NCBI GenBank assembly: GCA_946811695.1
Contig: OX328130.1
Span: forward strand, 69,613,973-69,677,972
Origin: Gonocerus acuteangulatus
Lineage: Eukaryota; Arthropoda; Insecta; Hemiptera; Coreidae
Length of the DNA stretch: 64,000 nucleotides
Direction: 5' to 3'
The notes under the pieces were generated by a model. The model saw only the letters and a program-made list of their open reading frames with translations. It searched no databases and had not been told where the DNA came from. Positions 1 through 11,965 of this stretch are shown piece by piece; position 1 is the stretch's first letter; each line of letters begins with the position of its first letter. A program made the translations under genes and the position numbers.

Positions 1-19
1 CAGAAGTCAGAACCCTGCA

Positions 20-1005
20 GTTAGTGTGTTTAAAAGCGAGGCCTGACTAGAGGCTTCAGGCCTGAACCTTGAACCTAGCCTCTTCAGCCCGAGCTCTGAG
101 GGCTCGATGAAGGCTTGGGAGTGAGGCTCCATCCTAACCTTATCAAGCCCTGAAGGTTCTGCAAGGTTCTCCCTCGAGCCTTGAAGGCTCGGCCTTGGAG
201 CCCTGCGAAGGTAGAGCTTCGGCAAGCACGGTTATAGTCAAACCCTTTCTAGTGCTTTACTAGATTAGCTATATAAAAAAATTACTTACTCTTTAATTAT
301 TACATTTTATTAATTTCGATTTGTTGGTGACATATCTCACCATTTATTTAACAATAATAAATTTAAATTTTTAACGGCATCTTTATTTACAAAGGGAGGT
401 AATTTAGCTGTTATCTCTGATCATTCTTATTTTGCTTCATTTGTAATTTATTAAAATTCAAGAGAGTTCAGTTTATAACGTTAATGATTACGCTAAATAA
501 AGTACTTCAATTAGGTGATTTTTTAAATTCTGCATTCTTATAGATTAAAATCTAAATGAAAAATTGTATGGACTTTTATTATTTAAGGGAGATAAAAGTA
601 TGACAGTGTCATACAGTTAAGAAGTATGACAGTGTTGCCATCACCGTCTAACAGAATTTATTTTTTAGAAAAACTTACTATTTTTAACCGATTAGTGACC
701 CATATAATCTAGTTTATCGATGTCATGATAAATTTAATTGCTAGCGAATAATTTCAGTGTGGCGGAAACAATTTTGGACGAATCTACCAAAGTATATTTC
801 ATGAAACAGCTGTTTGCCCGCCGTCCGCAATTTTGGAAATGAAAAGTAAAAGGCTTCAAAGCTTGCGCCTTCTCCCGAGGCGAGCCTTCAAGGCTCGCGC
901 CTTCTACCAAGCCGAGCCTTCTATTGAGCCCTGTCCAAGCTCTGAGAGCTCGAGCTTTTAGGAGCCGCGCCTTCTAGCCTTAAAGGCGCGCTCTTTTACA
1001 ACACT
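20..1005. repeat. GC-rich short-motif clusters flanking an AT-rich core
   Basis: Two GC-rich clusters (about 20-240 and 845-1005) are built from short self-complementary words such as GAGCCTTGAAGGCTC and GCGAGCCTTCAAGGCTCGC. They enclose about 600 bp of AT-rich sequence without a recognisable gene. The symmetric placement suggests an element with complex inverted subterminal repeats, but no clean terminus or target duplication is visible. Open frames across the first cluster come from its base composition and are not credible genes. Confidence 0.4.
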
Positions 1006-1020
1006 AGCTGCAGTACAGCC

Positions 1021-1600
1021 ATAACAAAACAGGCGCTCCTAGTGGCAGCTTTGCCAACCAACGTTTTAACGGGTGAACTCTATTCAGGCATAGTAAGAAG
1101 TAAACCCACCTTTCCGATAGACCGATTTAGTTAATTTGTTCAAAACTTTTATGACATTAGATACACACGACATATACCGGGTATCTTTACAATACTGCAG
1201 AAATTACGACCGGTGTCAGCAAATTAGTAATTTGGGTCCGGAGTAACACCCTCCCCAATCTCCTAATGAATTGATTTAGTTCATTTATATAACAAAGTTT
1301 TCTCTGTATATGTTCACAACGAATACCGAGTTTCGTTGGAATATAACAAAAATACTGTTGATAGTGGCAAATTGGTAATTAAACCCCCCTCCTAATAAAA
1401 CTATTTGGTTTATCTTGGCAATACATTTTTCTATTTATATTTCCACTACGAATACCGAGTTTCATAGCAATACAACGAAATTTACGGCCGGGATGTACAG
1501 ATAACTACTTTAGGACCGATTTTGGTGGTTAACGAACTCGTTCAATCGTTGCTAAGAGAACGCTAAGTACGAAGTTTCGTGGCGAAAACTCTGGTGGGTA
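1021..1600. repeat. Dispersed repeat D, copy 1
   Basis: The segment beginning near GGCGCTCCTAGTGGCAGC recurs, diverged, at 31605-31850 with the same order of landmarks (AGCTTTGC, ATTCTATTCA, AGTAAACCCCC, AGATAGACC, TAGTAATTTGGGTCC). No coding potential is seen. An internal piece (CCGAGTTTCGTTGGAA) also recurs within this copy and near 33850. Confidence 0.6.
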
Positions 1601-1610
1601 TCGCGTTAAC

Positions 1611-1617
1611 ACACACA

Positions 1618-1704
<87 letters not shown>
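1611..1704. repeat. (AC)n-(TA)n compound microsatellite
   Basis: About 50 bp of AC dinucleotides run directly into about 42 bp of TA. Reading frames across it translate to YI/VC repeats and are not genes. Confidence 0.95.
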
Positions 1705-1709
<5 letters not shown>

Positions 1710-2028
1710 TATTATGTTGAATGTATATACATTTTAAGGGGGGCGGGTAATTTTCGGTGGCTGCTAGGTAGGATTGATAAAGATTTGAGGACATTTTTTA
1801 AAAAATTCCGTAATAAGTGAAACCTCAAAAGTTACTTTCCTTCGGTGGAAAGTGCTAAAAGAGGGTTTATCCAGGAAGCCTCTGTGTAATAAGTGGCTAG
1901 GCTTTTGATCTCAGTAAGTCCTGCCGAAGCCAGTGAGCCAGACAGTCCAAAGCTACACGCGCATGAATACTTTCTTATTCTCACAGGACCGATACTCGCT
2001 AAATACCCCAGGTTATTTATCGCTAAAT

Positions 2029-2033
<5 letters not shown>

Positions 2034-2121
<88 letters not shown>

Positions 2122-2252
2122 TGTGTGTGTATATATCGTGAGCGGTTTCCATCATGACCGCGAAGAATAAGGGAGGGAGGTTTTTAGTCGGTTGGAGTCC
2201 GACATTACCCGGTTATCTCCACGCCAGGTGTCCATGAAGGATTTTCCTCCCA

Positions 2253-2306
<54 letters not shown>
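2034..2306. repeat. (TA)n tracts around a short unique spacer
   Basis: Two TA tracts (about 2034-2118 and 2257-2306) flank 140 bp without recognisable content. The second tract abuts the A-rich 3' tail of the minus-strand LINE beginning at about 2310, as expected if the retroposon tail joined or seeded the microsatellite. The sequence at 1705-2033 holds nothing recognisable. Confidence 0.9.
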
Positions 2307-2309
<3 letters not shown>

Positions 2310-2312
<3 letters not shown>

Positions 2313-3697
2313 TTTTTTTTTATTTATTTATTTGAAATCTGTACAATTATTAGCAGTACAATGATCAAGTCTGTCATGTACAATTAAAAGTAAAATAAAA
2401 GAAAATAAATAATAAAGACATACAAAATATGGAAGAAGACAACCACTGTTGGCACTTCCAGAGATGTCTTGGTAAATGTTTTAATGGTCACGATAAGATC
2501 AGATGATTAAATTGTCTCGAGGCCACTGTCTCTTGAGCCGCCTGGGAGGATTATCTGGATGGGATACGGATGATAAGGATAGACCTTCAGGATTAGGATG
2601 ATAAGACAATTTGGAGTGGAGCATTTGGAATCGGGTTTTAGCAAGGTCAAGGACAAATGGGATGTTGAGGTCATTGTGAAGGGTTTTGTTGGAAACATAG
2701 AAAGGAACATTTACAATTTTACGAAGTACTTTTGACTGGAATGCCTGTATTCTGTTGATGTTAGATGGTTTTGCAGATCCCCAGAGTTCAAGTCCGTATG
2801 TCCATATCGTTAGTTTGTTCTGTATCGATAATTTAGATGAGGGTCCCAGAAGTCGTCTAAGTAGTCCGTATCGTTTGTCCAGTTCTTGTCTTTTCAGTCT
2901 CGTGTGAGGATTCCATGTCAGTCGGCTGTCGAGGTATAACCCTAGATATCGAACCTCGTTAGATTCCGGAAGAGGAGTGTTTCTGAAGTAAACAGGAGGG
3001 CATGATCTTCGGTTGAGAGTGAATGTCACTTGTTTGCATTTTTCTGCGTTGATTTTTATTCTCCACCTTTCACTCCAATGTTGTATGGCGGAAAGATGTT
3101 CCTGCAGGTTTTGGGATGCTACTGAAGGGTCAGAGGAAGTTGACAGGATCGCTGTGTCATCAGCGTATGTGGTAAGTAGGGTTTGGGGGTGTGTGGGAAT
3201 ATCCGCAGTGTAAAGAAGGAAAAGGAGGGGACCGATAATACTCCCTTGGGGGACTCCAGCATTTATGGGGCAGGTCAGGGAAAGAGTTGTACCATATTTG
3301 ACTTGGAAGGATCTGTTTGACAGGTAGGATTTGAGGATAAGGAAATAGGTGTGTGGAAGTATAAGCTTTACTTTGTAAAGTAATCCCGGGTGCCAAACCC
3401 GATCGAATGCTTGAGCAACGTCGAGACAGGCACTCGTGCAAAAACTCTTACGTTCAAGCGAGGAGGAAATTGAGTCTACGACTCGTAAGCACTGTTGTAT
3501 GGTGGAATGCTGGAAGCGGAAACCAAATTGATGGTTGGGAATTGTATTCGAGGATTCTATGATAGGGAGGATTCTTTTGTACAGGAGTTTTTCGAATATT
3601 TTGGACATTAATGGGAGAAGGCTGATGGGCCGGTAGGAAGAAGGGCAATCTGGAGGTTTGAAGGGCTTAGGGATAACGATGACGACGACGACTGAAT
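2310..3697 (-). mobile_element. 5'-truncated jockey-like non-LTR retrotransposon
   Basis: This is the 3' part of a LINE on the minus strand: a reverse transcriptase reading frame followed by about 190 bp of 3' UTR ending in an A-rich AATAAATAAATA tail next to a TA tract. The 5' end stops at about 3697, a few bases before a MITE at 3710. Truncation of the 5' end with an A-rich 3' end is the usual product of target-primed reverse transcription. A more decayed relative lies at 6480-7440. Confidence 0.85.
2499..3696 (-). pseudogene. Reverse transcriptase (jockey-like LINE), C-terminal part
   Basis: This frame encodes the palm, fingers and thumb of a non-LTR reverse transcriptase. In order it contains SSYRPISLLPLMSKIFEK (RT block 2), HQFGFR, a DVAQAFDRVWH stretch with the first catalytic Asp, AGVPQGSIIGPLLF, the catalytic YADDTAIL box, and WRIKINAEKCKQVTF with RYLGLYLD (thumb). 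It ends LKRQWPRDNLII, as other jockey-like copies do. The frame is uninterrupted for about 400 codons, so the copy is fairly young, but it has no start, endonuclease or ORF1. The true frame continues upstream of the first internal Met to about 3696. It is a dead-on-arrival retrocopy, not a host gene. Confidence 0.9.
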
Positions 3698-3709
3698 GTG
3701 TACATATAT

Positions 3710-3961
3710 ATTCTTTTTTATCTCATGTGGCATGGGGTCGTTAAAGCAGTCTTCCTTTATTATACTAATTTATTTAATAGGCCCGACATGTTTCGTGCAT
3801 CTTTTCTTCGCACCTCTTCAGGGGCACTTCTTGCTAGGAAGTCCTATCGTTACCATGTACTCCCTCTGGAGTCTGGCTTAATACTTAAGCCCTAGGCTTA
3901 AGTAGTATAATAAAGGAATACTGCTTTAACGACCCCCTGCCCCCTGAGATAAAAAAGAATT
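3710..3961. mobile_element. MITE M1, about 53-bp terminal inverted repeats, GAAAC motif
   Basis: The left terminus (TTCTTTTTTATCTCATGTGG...) is matched in reverse by ...CCTGAGATAAAAAAGAA on the right, and the inner arms continue through GGGGTCGTTAAAGCAG. The core on the minus strand carries CCCCTGAAGAGGTGC, a loop, and GCACGAAACATGTC. The same motif occurs in other MITEs of this window. There is no open frame of note, so it is non-autonomous. It sits immediately 5' of the truncated LINE. Confidence 0.8.
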
Positions 3962-3988
3962 TAGATATGTTGGGTCATCTACAAGAAT

Positions 3989-3989
3989 A

Positions 3990-4043
<54 letters not shown>

Positions 4044-4207
4044 GTGTGCTTGTGCGCGTTCATGTGTCTATACTCAGTATATGTGTCTGTTGTGTTCATC
4101 ATACATTCTTGTCCCATTACGAAATTCAAAAAATATATATCTATAAAACTAATAAAACGACAGAAAGTACAATGCATAAATGAGTAGTTAAGTCATAAAT
4201 TTAAGCC

Positions 4208-4261
<54 letters not shown>
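3989..4261. repeat. (TA)n tract and a poly(A) run
   Basis: A 50-bp TA tract (3989-4039) and an A run of more than 50 (4209-4261) flank sequence with no recognisable gene. The poly(A) has no identifiable retroposon body beside it. Confidence 0.85.
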
Positions 4262-4264
<3 letters not shown>

Positions 4265-4959
4265 AAAAAGAAGGAAACATTTCCCAAGTAGCAGCACCTG
4301 AAATCAGATTAAAGAACAGCTTTAATACGAATAAAACCTCCTGACAGTTTTTATTTTACAGTTTAAACTGATCATTTAACGCCTCGACAGTTCTGCCAGT
4401 TAAATATCTTTAGAAGACATTTCAATCCAACAAAGACATCGAATTGATTGAATGACTCGTCAATGTCGGAATACAAAGTTCGGCGAGGGAATATTTTCAA
4501 TTTGATTCAAGAAAGTTTTCTTTTCAATCAATTCCAGCCGTTCATCGAACCACCTGTTTCAATTCGTACCGGCAAACTTCCTCAAGTCACGAAGAGGATA
4601 AAATCTTCTTGAGGTGGGCGTAAGTATGTCATCTTGTCCTTATATTTTCCAAATACATATGCATAGAGTCAGGATATCAAGAATATCATGACCCATGCTC
4701 AAAAATGACCCGTGTGGTTGAATTGCCTTATGAAAAAAAAAAGAATATCATGAAATGCTATACACCTACGACAAACATTTCGTATGTAACAAGCAAAGAC
4801 AGACCAAAAAGAAAAATGCATTTAATTTTTTTAATCATAAAAAACGCAACTTGATCTAAAAATCCCAGAAATAGTTACAAGAAAGCGTGTTGAGTAGTTA
4901 TTAGTTGTTTTGATTTTTTTTAAATAAATGATTCACGAGGTTATAATAAATTTATGTGA

Positions 4960-5026
<67 letters not shown>

Positions 5027-6290
5027 TTTATAATTTTACTATCTGCAAAAAGTTTACTATATGCTACAGGTTCCATTAAACATTGTATGTAACATGTATT
5101 TCAAACAATTTTATCATATAATTTTTTTTATATAGAACATTTATGATTTCACATTACATTGAAAAGACAATAAATAAAAAAAGTACATAAAAGAAATATA
5201 AACTTTTTTTTTTTGTTACCTTTGTAATTCCATTTTTTTTTTTTTTTTTTAATTTCGATCGTTTTTGGGAGTATCAATTGCCTTTAAGGTAAAGTATGCT
5301 CTAAAAATCTTGAAAACTTGAAAAATGATTCTCATACAGCTCTCAAAAACTCAAAAGGTGCCAATCTTATTTGTTTTCAAGGGGGTTGTTTCGTTGAATG
5401 GTAAACTCACTCTCCTAAGCTGAGTTACCCCTCCCTCAAAAAAAAAAAAACAGGAATAACGTAAAATGACTTCTTTTGGAAATTCAAATGAGAAATACAT
5501 GCAAATCATAACGTAGTACAAAGAATCACTTGAGACATCGAAAATCTGTTTGCACAATTCTTTCTTGTTTTTTTTTTTGTTTTTTTAGTATTTTCAAACA
5601 ATGTAATGCAACATATGGGTAAGAAAGGAATCCTTGGCTTCAAAAGTCTATAGCCCTTAGTCTTTTCTTACTTACGAGGTGTCCCATTTTATAGGTCTCG
5701 ACGAGAACTACAACTTTGTCCTTGTGAAAAAATTTTATAATCCAACCGTTTAGCTCTTGTAGCCCGCTTAGCTGGTGAAGATATTTACAGGGAGATATTC
5801 TGAGAAAAGGTTATACATTTTAAACCACGTTATTTCATACATGTTTTCAGAAATTCTACTATTTTTGTTTGCTAAATATTATCATGAATCTTTGTATTTT
5901 TGAGGTCGTTGATATTTGTGGTTCTATCGTCTCTGCCATGGCAAACTATCGAATATTAAAAATATCGTTTTTCAGATTTGAGACTTGCATTGCGGACGGT
6001 ACGGGTTGTGGCAAATTGTCTAAACTCTAGCCTCTTTAGAATTGCTGGAAATATGACCATTTTTCAATATATTACTTTGTCAATATACCAAATATTGCTC
6101 CTAATCGTCTTACTTTTGAGACCAAAAACTGACTTGGCAAACTGACGAAAAAGGTATATTCGTTACTATGATTTGTTATAATAAATAATTTGTACAATGT
6201 CGAATGTGTCACATTCGTTAGCTTGAACGTGTAAATATTTATGCAGTTAGTCAATCGGAATCAACAACCATCGAAAATACCACATTCGAC
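4262..6290. other. No gene recognised; TA and homopolymer tracts
   Basis: This is AT-rich sequence with a TA tract at about 4962-5022 and several A/T runs. No frame with codon-like composition, splice-bounded exon or recognised repeat was found. The part at 4262-4620 is less AT-rich and may be single-copy. Confidence 0.5.
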
Positions 6291-6296
6291 AATTTG

Positions 6297-6422
6297 AAAC
6301 TGTGGTCCAAGAAAAATCACTTATTAGCACCGAGATGCAAACTGTGGTCCAAGAAAAATCACTTATTAGCACCGAGATGCAAACTGTGGTCCAAGAAAAA
6401 TCACTTATCAGCACCGAGATGC
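6297..6422. repeat. 42-bp direct repeat, three copies
   Basis: There are three consecutive units beginning AAACTGTGGTCCAAGAAAAA and ending CACCGAGATGC, nearly identical (one T/C change in the third). The array lies just 5' of the LINE fragment at 6480. Confidence 0.9.
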
Positions 6423-6479
6423 AAACTCACGAATATGATGTTCTGGTAATTAAAAAACAGTAGACAGTTTGATCATAAT

Positions 6480-7440
6480 TTCATCTTAAAATGATTCCCC
6501 ACATAAATCCAGACACAGCTTCACAAAACCTACAATCCCATTTGGCCCAAATTGAAAAGTGGTGCAATAGGTGGCGCATCAAGATAAACGTCGAAAAATG
6601 TCACCAAATAACCTTCACCCTTCGACGTAAAACCTGTCCTACTGTTTCCTTCAACGACAATCCTTTACCCATAACCAATACTATCCGATACCTTGGGTTT
6701 TATCTTGACGCACGATTGACTTGGAACGCACACATTAAACTCAATTCGGACAGCTATACAGAATATTAAACCGATCATCACACTTAACCGTACATAACAA
6801 ACTAACTGTCTACAACTCACTAATAAAACCTATATGGACATACGGAATAGAACTCTGGGGGACAGCCAAGCATTCCAACATCCACCGAATCCAAACATTC
6901 CAAACCAAAGTCCTACATACCATAGTTAATGCTTCTTATTATGTTACAAATCGAAACCTCCATTATGACCTAAATATCCCTTTTGTCCAAGATATAATTC
7001 CTTCCCGCTTCTCATCTTTCCATAGTAAATTAATCTATGATCCTAATCCTATAGTCTAATCCTTATCCAGCACCAATCGTCCTTCCTCTCCACCAAGACG
7101 TCTTAAAAGAAAGTGGCCACGACATCTATTAAGGTAGTGCAGTGTCGTGGAGTGAAAAATCAGTGAAATTATAATAAGTGAGAGTGGCATCGATGGATAT
7201 TTTCTCTCCTCATGATATCAATACCCACGTCTCACTCGCCTCCAATCCTCCCTGCTAGTCGCAGGGTGTGTTTGGATGGCGTAAGGTAACTCCAGGCCAT
7301 CCTAGAATCCTTCCTAACAAGGAAAGTATTCGGCTGACAACAGGGGACACCTGAGGCGTGGACAAGTAACTAACTAATAGCAAATTGCAAAATACAGTTG
7401 TATTGTAGGTTGTAATGTTCTGTAAATAAAATATATATAG
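6480..7440 (+). pseudogene. Decayed jockey-like reverse transcriptase fragment with 3' UTR
   Basis: The plus-strand frame (6491-6769) contains CNRWRIKINVEKCHQITFTL and IRYLGFYLDARLTWN, the thumb region just downstream of the missing catalytic YADD box. After a frame change the homology continues (IWTYGIELWGTAK, RLKRKWPRHL) to about 7137, followed by about 300 bp of 3' UTR with AATAAA at about 7427. It is the same family as the minus-strand LINE at 2310-3697 but more diverged and 5'-truncated further in. It is not functional. Confidence 0.85.
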
Positions 7441-8170
7441 TTAAAATGATTAACATTGTCATTTTGTAAAGGCGATGAGTTTGGAGTCAATATTAAAGCT
7501 TTATATTGCTCTCTTGAAAAGTACAGATTTTCATATTCACTAGTTTGACATGGTGGACTCTCCTCTGTCAATAGTTCGTTCATATCGTTAGGTAGTTTAG
7601 GTCTGTCTCTATCTTTTAGTAGTTTCAGTTAGCACGTGTTCATAATGCATTAATTGGTCTGTCCTGTCTTATCATCAAATGGCGACGTGTACGCAACAAA
7701 CTGAACACCGTATTTTTGGGGCCATCCAGAAACCGACCGATCAGAATAGAAGAAGTAGATATTATATATATCACACATACATAAACCTATGTGATGCATG
7801 AAATTCCTAACTGCTCAGCGGAAACTACAAAAACAGAACAGCGGTAGCAAATGGAGGAGAAGCTTAGTGAATATTATAATATATTAGAGATTTTCCGAAT
7901 TTTCAACGAAAGTTTAATAAAAACGCCCCGAAGTAGAAAGAATGAAAAGGTTAGATGATAATAGGTTACCAAGGAAACGTTATCACTCGGGTAAGATCGT
8001 GCTCCATCGGCTCCTTGTCGATTTTTGACACGAACTCCTCTATATTTACGGCACACCCAGCATCCTCGGCCTTTCCGAGACGTTCCTTTCAATTTTCTTT
8101 CTGAATATTAAATTTTCTGGTTATTTATCTTGAGTGTATTTCGCCTGAAATTTATTTTTTAGTTAGTTAG
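7441..8170. other. No gene recognised
   Basis: This is AT-rich sequence with only short chance reading frames. No repeat seen elsewhere in the window was recognised. Confidence 0.4.
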
Positions 8171-8372
8171 CAACAGTGAGCGCATTAATATGCTTAGATG
8201 ATCCTTTATTTCATAAAGGTCGTGGGTTCGATTCCCACTATGGGGTGGTGGCTTTTCTTTCAAAAAAAGAAAAGGCATCAGCCCTATCCTGGCTAGAAAA
8301 GGGTGGTAACCTATAGATAACCCGTCCCAAAATTCTTAGTTAATAATAATGGACGTTAAAAATTAAATAAAT
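8171..8372 (+). repeat. SINE-B, tRNA-derived, copy 1
   Basis: A Pol III B-box-like GGTTCGATTCCC lies in a tRNA-like head, followed by the body CACTATGGGGTGGTGGCTTT, GCATCAGCCCTATCCTGGC, and GGTAACCTATAGATAACCCG, ending in GGACGTTAAAAATTAAATAA. A second copy lies at 49047-49252. The piece CCTATAGATA.CCCG is shared with the 5S-headed SINE at 47068-47250. Confidence 0.75.
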
Positions 8373-8697
8373 TATTTCTTAAATAAATATATCATCGGAA
8401 AAACAAATGTTGTGAAAAGGGCAAAGAGTCATAAAATCCTAAAACATAACCACTGTACCCAGAAATTTTTGGAATATACATAAAGAAGCATTAATAGCTC
8501 ACAAATTGAATTACAGTATACCTCTGGACTGCGGGGGGAGATGATAGCACAGCTAACGCGATAAAAATGATATAAAATGCCTTGAGTACAAGAGGAGTTA
8601 AGGGAGTGTAAGGATGTTTTTAATTGAGGACGAAGGGTGGAGATTGAGTTAGGGGGGGGGTCATTAGGATTGCATCGATCTGCTCAGCCTCCCTGGC

Positions 8698-9420
8698 GGT
8701 CTGAGTAGTACTTGAGTTGTGGGCGAGATACTCTTGCTTCAGAATCTCATGTCTGTGTAGTAAGCGTGTATGCCATTATTGTTTCAGAACATTGTGTGAA
8801 CATTGTACAACTGCAGAGCAAACGCCACAAAAGGTACAGGGTTACAGCCCAAATAGCAGGTTCAAGCCTTTCGCTTTTCAGAACAAACAATCAAAGTGTA
8901 TGTGGGTACTTAAGGAACGTTTGAACGTCTACCGCATAAGTAGTACAAAGGCATTCCCATCCCAACCAACTTTTCAGATCCTACAAAAACAGTTTAGAAG
9001 GTCTGAGTAGTACTTGAGTTGTGGGCGAGATACTCCTGCAGAATCTCATGTCTGTGTAGTAAGCGTGTGTGCCATTCATGTTTCAGAGTATTCTGTCAAT
9101 TTGTTACAACTGCAGAGCAAACGCCACAAAATGTAGATGTGTCTACTCAAGGAACGCTTTGGAATCTACCGCATAAGTGATATAAAGGCAGAGCAAACGC
9201 AACCAACGCTTAAGAACCCTAAAGGCGCAGATCAGAAGCTGATGTCTAAGTAGTGAAGAGGATGAGTACTGACGCATTAGAACCAGCAGTCCTATAGTAG
9301 ATGAGGTGTATGTAAATACTTCAATTTTCAGATCCTTTAGCCCAGGTCCTTCTAGGAAATAATGCAGGGCTCACGAAACCAACACTTTAGAACCAAAGTC
9401 TGCGTAGTACAAGGGGGGGG
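8698..9420. repeat. Degenerate tandem repeat, about 300-bp unit
   Basis: The stretch starting GGTCTGAGTAGTACTTGAGT at about 8698 is repeated at about 9000 with the same downstream order (GTGGGCGAGATACTC, GAATCTCATGTCTGTGTAG, CTGCAGAGCAAACGCCACAAAA, CTACCGCATAAG). A third, much shorter relic begins near 9236. Spacing differs because of indels. Reading frames within it do not stay open from unit to unit. The sequence at 8373-8697 holds nothing recognised. Confidence 0.75.
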
Positions 9421-9595
9421 GTTTGGGAGTGAGTTCTACTCAGAATTTAGAAGCTGATTTATACGTACTTTTTACGATGTGTGGACTCAACTCATATTTC
9501 GAAAATAGCTACCTGTATTGTAGTTTAGTGGGCCACTGTGTTCTCATTCCTGTTTTATTGGCTGGTAAGTCCAAGCCTCCCAACTCACAGGAAGA

Positions 9596-9668
9596 TCGGT
9601 CCTTAGAGATCGATTCTTTTAAAAGATCGGCCCTTGGAGATCGATTCTTTGAAAAGATCGGTCTCCTA
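9596..9668. repeat. Short direct repeat (about 34 bp, two and a half copies)
   Basis: AGATCGGTCC, AGAGATCGATTCTTT and AAAGATCGGCCC alternate in tandem. There is no coding signal. Confidence 0.7.
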
Positions 9669-9800
9669 AAATATAATCCCAGTACCTATAGTAGGTATAT
9701 ATAAAACAATGGGAGCACTAACTACACCGGTTGAGAATCTTTAGTCTATGAGATACACCACTTAAGGTTCACAACCTACAGTCTAGGTCACAGTAAGACT

Positions 9801-10524
9801 GCACCTACATTGGACCCGTATTTCGCCCGATCCGATCCGATCCGATTTCGTTTGATCGAAAACGGCCAACAGCGGCCGACGTGAGTGCCTACATTGGTCT
9901 CGACCAGATCCGATCCAATCCGATTTAGTCACAACTCGACAGTAATGACCTCGTAGTGAAGTGAAAATGAGTGATTAAGTTAAGAAATACCACCTAATAA
10001 GCATAGAATCTTTCGATTAGGTTGAATGTTGGAGGTAAGAGAAGTATTGGTATTCATATTTTAAAATTATTTATAAGAAGGGTAACTAGAAGGTTATAAG
10101 CATTGGAAGGTTATAAACATTAGAAGGTTATAAATATTGGAAGGTTATATTCTTTGGATGGTTATAACATCTTTCCACGCAATTCAATAAACAAGCAAAA
10201 CAAAAAACAAAAATGTGAATTGACAAAGTTGTTCTTAATGTTATTTCCTTTGATATAAAAAACAATGCATTAAAATCAGTTAAGATTTAGAACCTGCAGA
10301 CTTTTTTGAAACACAATATGTGGGATGGCGCCATTTTGTTTTCGGTCCGAAATCGGTCTAGAAACAAACAAGTTTGAATGGTCAAGAATCGGTGGCCGTT
10401 GGATTGAACCGGATTGGATCGGGTCGGGACCAATGTAGGCACCTCGATGGAGATGCATGTGTTTGTTTTTCTTCCGACAGTCGGTGGCTATTGGATCGGA
10501 CCGGAACGGGTCCAGTGTAGGCGC
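9801..10524. mobile_element. Nested MITE pair with GC-rich inverted termini
   Basis: The outer inverted ends are GCACCTACATTGGACCCG on the left and, in reverse complement, GCGCCTACACTGGACCCG on the right (16 of 18 matching). A second inner pair (about 9883-9922 and 10409-10444) has the same GCCTACATTGGTC character followed by GATCCGATCC-type repeats. One copy therefore seems to lie inside another. A fragment at about 10190-10320 resembles the right arm of the foldback at 15382-16058. A solo end of similar type (GTAAACGCACCCTAAC) occurs at about 47535. Confidence 0.6.
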
Positions 10525-10533
10525 ACCCTAAGT

Positions 10534-11140
10534 CTGTAAGATGTAACAGCACAAACTCTTGCAGCCATCCACTTCACATCAAAAGCTTCAATGTATCTTG
10601 TACAATTGCAATGCAAACGACACCAACGTTTTAAATCTCAGAGCTACTTCTTGTTGAGGGGGCGCAACCTCCATAAGTTCTCAAATGTAGATACTTTGTT
10701 CATATCCTTGTTCATGTAGTTAACATTGAATTTGGGCATTTTATAGCTGAGTAAAAAATCATAAAGGGTTTTCAGTAAAAAGTCTAAAAGCTTTGTTAGG
10801 ATTCTTGGAGTGTACTCACAGGTGGGGCGGGTAGTGCAAATATGGGTTGTCCCACGGGGACCTTGAAAGCTTGAAACTTCTAAACTCAAGTTTTCATTTA
10901 AAAATGTAACAATAAACATTTTTGGGGCTGGAATCGCAGGGAAGTTAAATTGATTTTCATGGGACAGCCTTTTTTAGTTTCACTCAGCCAATCACCTCTC
11001 TTCAATAGTTTGCTAGAGCTCACCATCATCGCTACTGGCAGCCTGGATTTTCTTTCATTCAACACGCCAACCAGTTCAAAAACGATTACGTTTCGTGTTT
11101 TATTTAGGATGAAATGAACGAACAAAAATGGAAATATTGT
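10534..11140. other. No gene recognised
   Basis: A minus-strand frame of 91 codons (10644-10919) is open, but it has no recognisable domain, splice context or codon bias. It is treated as chance. Confidence 0.4.
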
Positions 11141-11149
11141 GATCAGTAC

Positions 11150-11345
11150 TATGCTCTGACCGCCTGATTTCCCCCTTTTCATGTACCCATTATTAAATTA
11201 ATTGAAGGCTGGGTTGGCCTAGGGACAGTCAGATAGGCCCAATCCAACCCACGAACGCAGACACTAGAAGATAAAATATTTAGTTTTTTTTTTTTTTTTT
11301 CGGAATTTGAACTCAGGTCCTCCAGCATAACCTCACTCCAAATTT
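11150..11345 (-). repeat. SINE-A, partial copy
   Basis: It shares AGTACTATGCTC.GACCGCCTGAT, GTACCCATT.ATAAATTAAT.GAAGGCTGG, TTGGCCTAGGGAC.GTCAG and ACTAGAAGATAAAAT with fuller copies at 22330-22616 and 39336-39600. Read on the minus strand, the family begins with a tRNA-like head (GTTAGCTCAGTGGTAGAGC as A box, GGTTCAAAACCC as B box in the best copy). Confidence 0.75.
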
Positions 11346-11598
11346 AATTTATATAGTGTTAAAATTCATAAATCTTCATTTATATTTAATTTTGAGTAAC
11401 TGCGTTTTTTTTATTATGTAATTTTATCTTTAGGATGTTTTGAAACCAGAGGTTACTTCTGCTACAGTCATGAGGCTGGCCTTTCATATGGTTTGAAGGA
11501 AAAAAAGGTTTTATTGTCCGAAAATTTAAACTCCACCCTTACCCAAAAAATTAAATTGGGATATTTTAATGCAAACTCCAAAATTTGGGTGACATAAT

Positions 11599-11797
11599 CA
11601 TGGGCGTATATTAGAAAATAATTTCGGGAGGGGCTGGGAGAATTTCGGGTGTATGGAACACTAACAATCTACAACTTGGAATAGTTAGCCAATTAAAACG
11701 CTATTAAACCCAATAAAAACTATTTTTTATAATTTATTTTTAAGATTTTTTGATACATTTTTATCGATTTCGGGGAGGGGGGGGGCTGCAGCCCATG
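11599..11797. mobile_element. hAT-type MITE G, copy 1, 8-bp target duplication
   Basis: The left terminus is CATGGGCGTATATTAG. The right end keeps GCAGCCCATG. Flanking 8-mers GACATAAT and GACATGAT match at 7 of 8 positions. The body contains TTTCGGGAGGGGCTGGGA and TTTCGGGGAGGGGG. It is non-autonomous and shares this layout with copies at 20362 and 46064. Confidence 0.85.
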
Positions 11798-11965
11798 GAC
11801 ATGATACGCCAACAGATATTACAAACTCCAATTCTTCAATACAGAAATGTTAGTGACGCTGCATGATTGATGAATGGAATTCATTTGAACCATACATAAG
11901 GAGTCACGCAAGCAAAATAAACTGTCTGCAATAAATAGGCTGAGGAACCACCTTGGGTTTGTTTA

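Noticed and set aside
1606..2157. Several frames of 60-107 codons with YIYIYI repeats
   Set aside because: They are translations of (TA)n/(AC)n microsatellites. The same applies to frames at 3926, 26883, 28713, 30769, 31865, 32121 and 43265.
10644..11182. Two overlapping minus-strand frames of 91 and 94 codons
   Set aside because: No recognisable domain. The second runs into SINE-A. There is no start or splice context.
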